Source: Methylohalomonas lacus (GTDB lineage Bacteria; Pseudomonadota; Gammaproteobacteria; Methylohalomonadales; Methylohalomonadaceae). Taken from it: a DNA stretch of 54,710 nt. The position numbers were made by a program, and so were the translations under genes. This document shows, piece after piece, positions 23,660 to 31,762 of the stretch. The stretch spans positions 1 through 54,710 of the forward strand of contig NZ_JANUCT010000017.1 in the NCBI RefSeq assembly GCF_024808875.1, given 5' to 3'. The first letter of the stretch is position 1, and every line of letters starts with the position of its first letter. The notes beneath the pieces are model-generated. The model was not told the DNA's origin. It searched no databases and saw nothing but the letters and a program-made list of their open reading frames with translations.

Positions 23660-24961
23660 ATGAAACCAATTCGATCAGCACTCACCATCACCGTTATCTT
23701 TCTCGGGCTTATGCTGAGCAAGACAGCGTCGGCTTTTGAAATCGTCATCGACGAGGGTGTGGAAAACGCGCTGCCGATTGCCATCGTGCCGTTTGGCTGG
23801 AACCAGTCGGCCGCCATGCCGCCCACGGATGTCGCCGAGGTCATTCGCCAGGACCTGGCGCGCAGCGGCCACTTCAACGCCCTGCCGCCGGCCGACATGC
23901 CGGCCAAACCGACGTCGTTCGATGCCATCAACTTTGCCGACTGGCGCCGGCTCGGCATGGAGCATGTCGTCGTTGGCGAGCTGAAACAACGTGACGATGG
24001 CGGCTTTGAAGTTAGCTTCCGACTGGTCGATGTTTATCGCGGCAGCCAGGTCGCCGGTTACAGCATCCGCACGCGCAAGGAGCAGCTGCGCTATACCGCC
24101 CACCAGGTGGCCGACATCATCTATGAAGAGCTGACCGGTAACCGCGGCGCTTTCGCCACCCGAATCGCCTATATCACCGTCAACAAAAAGAACGATAAAA
24201 AAGTCCACAAGCTCGAAATCGCCGATGCCGACGGCCATGGCGCCCAGGTCCTGCTGACCTCGCCGGAACCGCTGATGTCGCCGCGCTGGTCGCCGGACGG
24301 CCGGCGTCTCGCCTATGTTTCGTTTGAAGGCCGCAACTCGGCCGTTTACATCCAGAACGTCTATTCCGGCCAGCGCAAGGAGGTTGCAAGTCATTCCGGC
24401 ATCAACAGCGCACCGGCCTGGTCGCCGGACGGCAACAAACTGGCCATGACGCTATCCAAGGACGGCAGCCCGGACATTTACGTGATGGACATCGACAGCG
24501 ACCGCCTGCAGCGGGTGACCAACAGCTCGTCGATCGATACCGAGGCCGCCTGGTCTGCAGATGGCGACATGCTGTACTTCACCTCGGATCGCGGCGGCAG
24601 CCCGCAGATTTACAAAGTTGCCGCCAGTGGCGGCACGCCAAAGCGGGTGACCTTCGACGGCGGCTATAACGCCCGGCCGGCGCTGTCGCCGGATGGCGAA
24701 AAGCTGGCAATGGTGCGCGGCGGCGACGGCTATCGCATCGCCGTCCAGGATCTGGACAGCGGCCGCTCGCAGGTGCTGACGGACGGCAGCCTCGACGAAT
24801 CGCCGAGCTTTGCCCCGAACAGCGGCATGATCATCTATGCGACCACGGTGGGTGAAAGCGGCGCGCTGGCTGCGGTTTCGGTCGACGGCCAGGTCAAGCA
24901 GAAGCTCGAGGCCACCCGCGGCGATGTACGCGAACCGGACTGGGGACCGTTCCAGGACTGA
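23660..24961 (+). CDS. tolB: Tol-Pal protein TolB
   Basis: The 433-residue periplasmic protein begins with a signal peptide (MKPIRSALTITVIFLGLMLS, cleavage near ASA), then an N-terminal alpha/beta domain, then a six-bladed beta propeller with repeated WSPDG and LSPDGEKLA motifs. It binds Pal and TolA and is needed for outer-membrane constriction at division. tolA ends 11 bp upstream. Unusually, 340 bp separates it from pal. Confidence 0.97.
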   Translation: MKPIRSALTITVIFLGLMLSKTASAFEIVIDEGVENALPIAIVPFGWNQSAAMPPTDVAEVIRQDLARSGHFNALPPADMPAKPTSFDAINFADWRRLGMEHVVVGELKQRDDGGFEVSFRLVDVYRGSQVAGYSIRTRKEQLRYTAHQVADIIYEELTGNRGAFATRIAYITVNKKNDKKVHKLEIADADGHGAQVLLTSPEPLMSPRWSPDGRRLAYVSFEGRNSAVYIQNVYSGQRKEVASHSGINSAPAWSPDGNKLAMTLSKDGSPDIYVMDIDSDRLQRVTNSSSIDTEAAWSADGDMLYFTSDRGGSPQIYKVAASGGTPKRVTFDGGYNARPALSPDGEKLAMVRGGDGYRIAVQDLDSGRSQVLTDGSLDESPSFAPNSGMIIYATTVGESGALAAVSVDGQVKQKLEATRGDVREPDWGPFQD

Positions 24962-25301
24962 TAGCGGGGTCATTACGAGACCGCCTCGACAGACTTTGTA
25001 CAGACATATTCAACCGGACTGGTCAGGGGTGCTATGCTTGATGTTGCAAAGCAGCGAGCGTCCAGCGGGCATGGTGGCGGCACCACCGCGTCGCTGTTTG
25101 TTTGCACGGCGAAGCCGGGGCATCCCGGCAACAGGTTCAAGGCCACGGCAAGACACCGACAGACGTACGCAACCGGCAGGGCAGGTACGGATTGAATGTC
25201 GTTTAACGACCGGAATGCAGGGCAATCGCGGACCGGTTATGACCCGAAAATGTTGTAGCAGGACATTTTGATTTAACGAACCTTCTCAGGAGAAGTTCAC
25301 A
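24962..25301 (+). other. Long tolB-pal intergenic region
   Basis: This 340-bp gap interrupts an operon that is usually compact. It contains a small hairpin GCCGGG-GCAT-CCCGGC (25114-25129) and a wider inverted pair ACCGG...CCGGT near 25209-25236, and ends with CAGGAG as the pal ribosome-binding site. I recognise no gene, riboswitch or mobile element. A separate pal promoter or a structured leader is plausible. Confidence 0.4.
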
Positions 25302-25850
25302 ATGAAATCTTTGCAAGTCAGACATCTGTTGCTGCTGTTGGTTATCGCGCTTGTCGCCGGCTGTGGCGGCACCCAGGAAAAGGACGAACGCTCCGCCGAA
25401 GTTGTTGACGGTACCGACAGCGGCGAAAGCATGGACGGTGACGCCGAAGGCGGCGCCTCGGCCAGCGGTGCGGGCGAAGCCGGCAAGTTCAGCGGCGACG
25501 CCCTCGACGATCCGTCCAGCCCGCTGTCGCAACGCAGTATCTATTTCGACTATGACAGCAGCGAGATCCGTTCCGAGTACCGGCCGATCATCGAGGCCCA
25601 TGCCGAATACTTGGCCCAAAACTCGGATACGCGGGTCACCCTGGAAGGCAATACCGACGAGCGCGGCTCACGCGAATACAACCTCGCGCTGGGTGAGCGC
25701 CGTGCCGAGTCGGTCAAGCGCCAGATGGTCCTGCTGGGTGCCTCCGCCGGCCAGATCAAGGTCGTCAGCTACGGTGAGGAACGCCCGGTGGCCGATGGCC
25801 ATGACGAGGAAGCCTGGCGCCTGAACCGTCGCGTCGACATCGTATATTGA
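25302..25850 (+). CDS. pal: Peptidoglycan-associated lipoprotein Pal
   Basis: The 182-residue outer-membrane lipoprotein has the lipobox LVAGC at the end of its signal peptide and a Gly/Ser/Asp-rich linker. Its C-terminal OmpA domain (YFDYDSSEIRSEYRPIIEAHAEYL, then GNTDERGSREYNLALGERRA) binds the diaminopimelate of peptidoglycan. GGAGAAG lies before the ATG. Its stop overlaps the following cpoB start as TGATG. Confidence 0.97.
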   Translation: MKSLQVRHLLLLLVIALVAGCGGTQEKDERSAEVVDGTDSGESMDGDAEGGASASGAGEAGKFSGDALDDPSSPLSQRSIYFDYDSSEIRSEYRPIIEAHAEYLAQNSDTRVTLEGNTDERGSREYNLALGERRAESVKRQMVLLGASAGQIKVVSYGEERPVADGHDEEAWRLNRRVDIVY

Positions 25851-26668
25851 TGATGTCATCCGGTCTGTATAAATCCGTATGGTGGTTGCCGGTCGTCTGC
25901 CTCGCCCTGCCGGGCGTTGCAGCGGCCGGCAATGCCGCACCCGTCGTTTCGCCGGTTTCCGAGGATGTGGTCGAACGGCTGGAACGCATCGAACGCACGC
26001 TGAACAATCAGAGCCTGCTGGATCTCTACAACGAGGTACAAAGCCTGGAGGAGCAGGTGCAGAGCCTGCGTGGCCAGCTGGAGAGCCAGCAGCATCTGAT
26101 CGAGGAGATGCGCCAGCGTCAGAAAGAACTCTATGCCGACGTTGACGAACGTCTGCAGACCATAGAGGACGGCAGCGAACGTGGCGCTGGCGGCGAGGAT
26201 CAGTTCAGCGATGACTTCCGTGTCGATGACAGCCTGGCCGCCGATGACAGTGACGCTGCTGATAGTGACGCCGCCAGCGACGTCCCCACCGGCAGCGACG
26301 ATGCCCGGGCCGACTATGACGCCGCCTTCGACATGCTGAAGGCCGGCCGCTATGACGATTCGATCAAGGCGTTCGAGCAATTCCTCGACAACCACCCGGA
26401 CAGCGAATACGCCGGCAATGCCGGTTACTGGCTGGGCGAGGCGCACTACGTCAATCGCGACTTCGAACAGGCCATCGCCGCCTACCAGCGCGTGCTGGAT
26501 GATTATTCGGACAGCGCAAAGGTACCCGATGCACTGCTCAAGCTGGGCTACAGTCAGCAGGAACTGGGCAACAAGGAACAGGCACGTAACACGCTGCAGG
26601 ATCTTCGCGAGCGTTACCCGGAAACCACTGCAGCCAGTCTCGCCCGGGACCGTCTGCAACAGCTGTAA
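25850..26668 (+). CDS. cpoB: Cell division coordinator CpoB (YbgF)
   Basis: The 272-residue periplasmic protein has a signal peptide ending near AAAGNA, a coiled-coil trimerisation segment (VERLERIERTLNNQSLLDLY), an acidic linker (about 110-150), and a C-terminal TPR domain (YDAAFDMLKAGRYDDSIKAFEQFL and two further repeats). CpoB links Tol activity to peptidoglycan synthesis during septation. Two ATG codons (25850 and 25853) are equally possible; the first overlaps the pal stop. Confidence 0.94.
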   Translation: MMSSGLYKSVWWLPVVCLALPGVAAAGNAAPVVSPVSEDVVERLERIERTLNNQSLLDLYNEVQSLEEQVQSLRGQLESQQHLIEEMRQRQKELYADVDERLQTIEDGSERGAGGEDQFSDDFRVDDSLAADDSDAADSDAASDVPTGSDDARADYDAAFDMLKAGRYDDSIKAFEQFLDNHPDSEYAGNAGYWLGEAHYVNRDFEQAIAAYQRVLDDYSDSAKVPDALLKLGYSQQELGNKEQARNTLQDLRERYPETTAASLARDRLQQL

Positions 26669-26697
26669 TCCCTGTCGCTACCGCGACTTCATGCACG

Positions 26698-27387
26698 ATG
26701 ACAGCCTCAACACTTACCACCACCCAGCCGCTGCCGGATCTGAACGCCGCGCAGCTGCGCGTCAACGAGATTTTCCTGTCGCTTCAGGGTGAGAGTATCA
26801 AGGCGGGGCTGCCGACCGTGTTCATCCGGCTCACCGGCTGTCCGCTGCGCTGCCATTACTGCGATACCGAGTATGCGTTTCACGACGGCGACAAACACTC
26901 GGTCGCGGGCGTGATCGACCAGGTCCGCGACTACCGGACGCCACATGTTTGCGTGACCGGCGGCGAGCCACTGGCACAGCGTGCCTGCCTGAGCCTGCTT
27001 ACGGCACTATGCGATGCCGGCTACCAGGTATCGCTGGAAACCAGCGGCGCCATGGATATTGCCGCGGTGGATACGCGTGTGATGAAGGTGCTCGATCTGA
27101 AAACGCCCGCTTCCGGCGAGTCGGATCGAAACCTGTATGGCAACCTCGAACAGCTCGGCGCCAGCGATCAGATCAAGTTCGTGATTTGCGACCGCGGCGA
27201 TTACGACTGGGCACGCGAGCAGATCGCCGGTCGCTGCCTGGATCGGATTTGCCAGGTGCTACTGTCACCCAGCCACGAACAGTTGTCACCGCGGGTACTC
27301 GCTGACTGGATACTGGCGGATCGCCTGCCGGTCAGACTGCAACTGCAGCTGCATAAATACCTGTGGGGTGATGGGCCTGGCCACTGA
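26698..27387 (+). CDS. queE: 7-carboxy-7-deazaguanine synthase QueE
   Basis: QueE is a radical SAM enzyme that contracts the ring of carboxytetrahydropterin in the queuosine precursor pathway. The 229-residue product has the cluster motif [14 protein letters not shown] and the substrate-region motif [17 protein letters not shown] follows at about residue 85. It ends with LHKYLWG, typical of the family. Its 3' end overlaps the queC start region by 17 bp. Confidence 0.95.
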   Translation: MTASTLTTTQPLPDLNAAQLRVNEIFLSLQGESIKAGLPTVFIRLTGCPLRCHYCDTEYAFHDGDKHSVAGVIDQVRDYRTPHVCVTGGEPLAQRACLSLLTALCDAGYQVSLETSGAMDIAAVDTRVMKVLDLKTPASGESDRNLYGNLEQLGASDQIKFVICDRGDYDWAREQIAGRCLDRICQVLLSPSHEQLSPRVLADWILADRLPVRLQLQLHKYLWGDGPGH

Positions 27388-28063
27388 CGGGCACAATCGC
27401 CGCGCGGTCGTATTGCTGTCCGGTGGGCTGGACTCCGCCACCACACTGGCCATGGCCGGCGCCGAGCACTTCGACTGTTACGCACTGAGTTTCGACTATG
27501 GCCAGCGGCATGGTCCGGAACTCAAGGCAGCCGGGCACGTCGCCGATCATTGCAACGCCCGTGAGCACCGTGTCATCACCATGGACCTGCGCCAGTTCGG
27601 CGGCTCGGCCCTGACCGACGACGCACTCGCGGTGCCGGCACACGGCGGCGACGGTATACCGATCACCTATGTACCGGCACGCAACACGATCTTTCTTTCC
27701 TACGCGCTGGGCTGGGCCGAGGTGCTCGGTGCCAACGATATTTTCATCGGCGTCAACGCTGTCGATTATTCCGGCTATCCCGACTGTCGGCCGGAATACA
27801 TCCACGCTTATGAAACGCTAGCCAATCTCGCGACCAAACGAGCGGTTGAAGGCGAAACATTGCGACTGCATGCGCCGCTCATCGACCTCAGCAAGGCAGA
27901 CATCATTCGCCGGGGTGTGGCGCTTGGCGTCGATTATGCGCTAACGGTGTCGTGCTACCAGGCTGATGCCGAGGGGCGCGCCTGCGGCAATTGCGACTCC
28001 TGCCATTTTCGTGTCGAAGGATTCAGGTCGGCCGGCATTCCCGACCCCACCCGTTACCAGTAA
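27371..28063 (+). CDS. queC: 7-cyano-7-deazaguanine synthase QueC
   Basis: QueC converts the QueE product to preQ0 with ATP and ammonia. The 230-residue protein has the PP-loop [15 protein letters not shown] and the zinc site with Cys residues in [20 protein letters not shown]. The conserved [15 protein letters not shown] and [16 protein letters not shown] stretches are present. ATG at 27371 lies inside the end of queE; a GTG one codon earlier is also possible. Tol-Pal genes followed by queE and queC is a common gammaproteobacterial order. Confidence 0.96.
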   Translation: MGLATDGHNRRAVVLLSGGLDSATTLAMAGAEHFDCYALSFDYGQRHGPELKAAGHVADHCNAREHRVITMDLRQFGGSALTDDALAVPAHGGDGIPITYVPARNTIFLSYALGWAEVLGANDIFIGVNAVDYSGYPDCRPEYIHAYETLANLATKRAVEGETLRLHAPLIDLSKADIIRRGVALGVDYALTVSCYQADAEGRACGNCDSCHFRVEGFRSAGIPDPTRYQ

Positions 28064-28146
28064 GCGCCGGGCAGGTATTCGTGAAGAGCGCATTTCCACG
28101 TCCCGGGTCGCAGTTCGCGGCAGCCGGGGTCTGAACGGGCCGTATC

Positions 28147-28773
28147 GTGCTTTCAAATCTGACGGCTCTATTCATCATCATGGCGTTACTCGCCGCGGTG
28201 CCAGGCGCCAGCGTCGTGACCATCTCGGCACGAGCGGCGGGTGCCGGCTTTGTGCACGGAGCGGTAACCACGTTGGGGGTCGTTGCCGGCGATCTCCTGT
28301 ATATCCTGCTGGCGATACTCGGCCTGACGCTGCTGGTGGAAACGCTCGGCCCGGCGCTTTCTGTCATGAACTATCTGGGTGCCGTACTGCTTATCGGGCT
28401 CGGCATCTGTCTGTGGGTAACAACAACACGTCTGCAGGCGGCAAGGCATGCCGACAAGCAAGATGGCAGTGCTTCACTACTGGCCAGTTTCACGGCCGGC
28501 CTGCTCATCACTCTGGCCGATCAGAAAGCGATCCTGTTCTACCTCGGTTTCCTCCCAGCCTTTATCGATCTCGCGACGCTGACGCCAGCCCAGATCATCC
28601 TGATAATGGCCACCAGTGGCACGGCGGTTGGCGGCGTCAAGCTGGTATACGCGTGGCTCGGGGCACGTGCCGGCAACGTTTGTCGGCCGGAACACGGCAG
28701 CGTCATCAAGCGCATTGCGGCGATCCTGCTTATCATCTCGGGCGTATTCATTCTGCTGACGAACTCGCTGTGA
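28147..28773 (+). CDS. LysE/RhtB family exporter
   Basis: The 208-residue inner-membrane protein has about six membrane segments and the family's opening PGASVVTISARAAGAGFVHGAVTTLGVVAGD. Members export amino acids such as lysine, homoserine or threonine, or related small molecules. GTG is used as the start. No cognate LysG/regulator is adjacent. It converges on the next gene with 16 bp between stops. The substrate cannot be told from sequence. Confidence 0.9.
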   Translation: MLSNLTALFIIMALLAAVPGASVVTISARAAGAGFVHGAVTTLGVVAGDLLYILLAILGLTLLVETLGPALSVMNYLGAVLLIGLGICLWVTTTRLQAARHADKQDGSASLLASFTAGLLITLADQKAILFYLGFLPAFIDLATLTPAQIILIMATSGTAVGGVKLVYAWLGARAGNVCRPEHGSVIKRIAAILLIISGVFILLTNSL

Positions 28774-28789
28774 ACGGGGATCCGCCGCG

Positions 28790-29191
28790 CTAGCGGCGTG
28801 CCAGCATGAACACGCCCCAGACACCGGCCATGCCGGGCACGACGGCTACCATCGCCACCAGCAGCCAGAACAGCAACGGTCTGGCATTCGCCGACATGAT
28901 CACATCACCCAGGCTCAACAACGACATCAGCAACGCCGCACCACCGAAAGCCAGTGCCGCATAAAGACCGGCATACAGATCGCGGCGCGCGCTCAGGGTC
29001 GATATCAGCAGATTGATGAATGCGCCCGCAAGCGCTACCAGCAGGATCAGGCCATCCATTTCATTCATCAGGCCAACCAGAAGAAAGAAGGTAGCAAGCG
29101 TACCGAGCAGAAACTGCAATACGGGCATGACAATTCGGAATCGTTTCTGTTTGCGGGTCATATTGTCATCCGGCTTTTTATAATGGACCAT
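28790..29191 (-). CDS. Small membrane protein of unknown function
   Basis: The 133-residue product has four hydrophobic segments: about 18-42 (IVMPVLQFLLGTLATFFLLVG), 45-63, 70-92 and 105-130. A basic N terminus (MTRKQKRF) suggests that the start may be at 29161 instead of 29191; neither has a good ribosome-binding site. I recognise no family. A downstream gene for a GCS2-type ligase and a zinc acylase lies on the same strand but upstream in transcription, separated by 47 bp from this gene, so a shared transcript is possible. Confidence 0.65.
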   Translation of the reverse strand: MVHYKKPDDNMTRKQKRFRIVMPVLQFLLGTLATFFLLVGLMNEMDGLILLVALAGAFINLLISTLSARRDLYAGLYAALAFGGAALLMSLLSLGDVIMSANARPLLFWLLVAMVAVVPGMAGVWGVFMLARR

Positions 29192-29238
29192 TCAGTGAGT
29201 GTGAATGGGACGGCAACCTGTTTAAAACCTCCGCCCGG

Positions 29239-30297
29239 TTACGAGCGCGGTGCCGCATCATTCCACAGCGGGGTTTCAGGCAGGGGCTTTTCGCCCCGAC
29301 TCGGATCGTAGCGTTCCATCAGGTAACACAGACAGTCCTGGCGCACGATGCGTTCATTCACGGTCAGCATGGATGGCATCAGCGCCTGGCGGGTCAGCAG
29401 GCGACCATCGTTGATTTCGAAGTAGGCAGCGCCGATATCACGACCGTCCTCGTCCATGACATTGAGCGGCATGGATGGGGTTGTCACGTCCGCCAGCCGG
29501 GTGCCGGCCGGAATCTCCTCGAAGTTGAGCTGCTCGATACCGCGTATGAAGCGCACATCGGCGACTTCACCGCTGAAGCTGATACTGATGTCATTCGGCA
29601 CCTTGGTTACCGCGACGGTATGGTAGAGGTCGATGTCGTCGATCAGTGCCGGATCACCCTGCAGACTGTCGGCTTCCAGCATCTGCCGGACCAGGCGTGT
29701 CGCCAGCTGAATGCCGATTTCATCACCGGGCTGGCCGCATTCCAGCGTGACCGCCGGGCACAGCCGGGCAAAGGCCAAGCTCTGTACGCCGCTCGGCCGG
29801 GTGAAATAGATGACCATGCGCGAGAAACGTCGCGCCAGTTCCAGGTAGCGCGGGTCAAGGCGGTTAACACAGGCATAGTGCGGATTGATGCCGGTGTTGT
29901 TATGAATGTCGATGCTGGCAAATACCTGCCGCTCGCGCATGCTGGCAAGCACTCCTCGCACCATGTCATGTTCGGGCGTGTCGCCGTCGGCGGCCCAGAT
30001 ACGATTGTAATCCGGCTGGCGTTCCAGCCGCCGCTTGCCGTATCGCGCCGCCCGGACGTTGCCGATGAAGATCGACAGTGCCCGCGGCAGGCGTTCGCCG
30101 TATTCTTCCAGAACGTTGCGGATGACGCGCCAGCCGGTGTCTTCGTTGCCATGCATGAGCACGGACACGAACAGCGGCTGCGGTCGATCGCCGGGCAGGT
30201 GGATCAGTGTCGGCCCGTCGAGGACCTCGAACAGCCTGGTCGCCGGCCGCCTGAGAACGTCCGCCGGCAGATCGTGACGGATGCTCAGCAGACTCAT
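29239..30297 (-). CDS. AstE/AspA-family zinc acylase
   Basis: The 352-residue product is a succinylglutamate desuccinylase/aspartoacylase-like M14 hydrolase. Likely zinc ligands are His and Glu in MHGNEDTG and a His in FASIDIHNNTG; the catalytic Glu is probably in VTLECGQPGDE. A C-terminal beta-rich domain follows (SFSGEVADVRFIRG onward). The chosen start overlaps the upstream GCS2-like stop as ATGA, so the two are coupled. It probably removes an acyl or peptide group from an amino acid or peptide. Confidence 0.85.
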   Translation of the reverse strand: MSLLSIRHDLPADVLRRPATRLFEVLDGPTLIHLPGDRPQPLFVSVLMHGNEDTGWRVIRNVLEEYGERLPRALSIFIGNVRAARYGKRRLERQPDYNRIWAADGDTPEHDMVRGVLASMRERQVFASIDIHNNTGINPHYACVNRLDPRYLELARRFSRMVIYFTRPSGVQSLAFARLCPAVTLECGQPGDEIGIQLATRLVRQMLEADSLQGDPALIDDIDLYHTVAVTKVPNDISISFSGEVADVRFIRGIEQLNFEEIPAGTRLADVTTPSMPLNVMDEDGRDIGAAYFEINDGRLLTRQALMPSMLTVNERIVRQDCLCYLMERYDPSRGEKPLPETPLWNDAAPRS

Positions 30298-31706
30298 AGC
30301 GGCCACTCGTGTACCGGCCGACCGGATTCCTGGTTTTCGTAACAGGCGCGCGTCAGTGCTGCCATATCACGTCCGTGCCGGGCCACCCATTGTCGCTGCC
30401 AGCCGGCACCATTGCGGCCACTGGCAACGCGCGCCTCAACCAGGCCGATGTAATGATCGATATCATCCGCAGCGATGGCCAGCTGTTGCAGGCCGGCACG
30501 TGCCTGCGGCAAAAGATCGTTCAGCAACAACGTCTGGATGCTGGAGTCGCGTCCATCCTGCCAGATGACATTGGCCTGCAATCCATGACGCGCGCATTGA
30601 TAGAAATTGCCACGTGCGGTCTGGAAGTCGATATGTTCGCTGAGCACTGTAGCGTCGCTGGCCCAGTACTGGACCAGACCGTAAAAGACCGCGGCATTGG
30701 CGATGCAGTCGACCACGCTCGGTCCGGCCGGTACCACGCGGTGTTCGATGCGCACGTGTGCCGGGTCCGTCTCGACACCGATCAACGGCCGGTTCCAGCG
30801 CCAGATCGTACCGTTATGGAAGCGCAGGTGCGGGTACGGCTCGCTGCTGTCCGCAAGATCGATCGGCACCAGTACCGGGTAAACGTCAAGATTTTCACGA
30901 AAGCATTCGTACAGGGATTCACGGGTATAGCCCTTGCCAAAGGTAACCCGGCGCTGCTTCGGTGAGCCAACCTCCACCGCCTGTTCGAACAACGCGATGC
31001 GTGTTTCGTCCCAGAGGTCATGGCCGAACAGGTAGGGCGAATTGGCCGCCAGTGCCACCATGGGGGCCGACAGGATCTGCGCCAGATTCATATAATCATG
31101 CGCACTGACGCTTGGCACCTGCAGGTGTATCTGCAAAGAGGTGGTGCCGGCCTCCAGCATGACATCGTGGTGCGTCAGTTGCAGTGTCTCGCGGCCATCG
31201 ATATGCAGATGTATCGGATCGCCATGACGCAACAGGAACACCTGTTCATTCAATGCCCGATAACGCGCCTGGGCCGACATGTTCCTCAGGCTCAGCTGCG
31301 TTTCCACCACGCTCGGCAGAATGCCGGTCATCAGCAACGCGGCATCGAGTGTGGCGGCCGTCTCCTGGCACGTGCGCCAAGTTGCCTGCAGCTCCCGCTC
31401 CATTGCCGACAGGGCATCGGCCTGCAGTTTGACTGGCCGGCTGTTGAGTTCAACATTGAAGGCCGCCAGTTCCGGCACGACCAGCGGGTTGTTGATGCGT
31501 TCCAGGAATTGCTGGTTGACCGCCGCAGGGTAACCATCACGATCGATCAGCCAGGCTTCGAGTTCAAAGCCACCGATATTCGCGTCCTGGGATAAGGTTT
31601 GTTGCTTGAAGTCCTCACCCAGTTGCCGGGTTTCCTCGTTCAAGCGATGCAGAAACCGGCTGAAATCCTGTGCGGTGAACCGGCTGGCTTTGATTTCCTG
31701 ACCCAT
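30294..31706 (-). CDS. GCS2-family glutamate-cysteine ligase-like enzyme
   Basis: The 470-residue product belongs to the carboxylate-amine ligase group that includes GCS2 and YbdK. Visible motifs are GGFELEAWLIDRDGYP near the start, FNVELNSRP (about 85), the metal-site stretch TTSLQIHLQVP (about 190), NSPYLFGHDLWDETRIALFE (about 235) and VRIEHRVVPAGPSVVDCIANA (about 335). It likely forms an amide bond to the gamma-carboxyl of glutamate using ATP. The coupled zinc acylase suggests opposing or sequential steps. A true GshA role is possible but not shown. Confidence 0.82.
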   Translation of the reverse strand: MGQEIKASRFTAQDFSRFLHRLNEETRQLGEDFKQQTLSQDANIGGFELEAWLIDRDGYPAAVNQQFLERINNPLVVPELAAFNVELNSRPVKLQADALSAMERELQATWRTCQETAATLDAALLMTGILPSVVETQLSLRNMSAQARYRALNEQVFLLRHGDPIHLHIDGRETLQLTHHDVMLEAGTTSLQIHLQVPSVSAHDYMNLAQILSAPMVALAANSPYLFGHDLWDETRIALFEQAVEVGSPKQRRVTFGKGYTRESLYECFRENLDVYPVLVPIDLADSSEPYPHLRFHNGTIWRWNRPLIGVETDPAHVRIEHRVVPAGPSVVDCIANAAVFYGLVQYWASDATVLSEHIDFQTARGNFYQCARHGLQANVIWQDGRDSSIQTLLLNDLLPQARAGLQQLAIAADDIDHYIGLVEARVASGRNGAGWQRQWVARHGRDMAALTRACYENQESGRPVHEWPL

Positions 31707-31762
31707 GTTCTGGCCCTGTCTGTCGATGCTGACAGGATAGCAAGCACATGCCGGTCAGGCGA

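Noticed and set aside
24962-25301. c-di-GMP riboswitch before pal
   Set aside because: Some GGCA and GACGTACGCAA stretches look suggestive, but the order of conserved elements does not fit.
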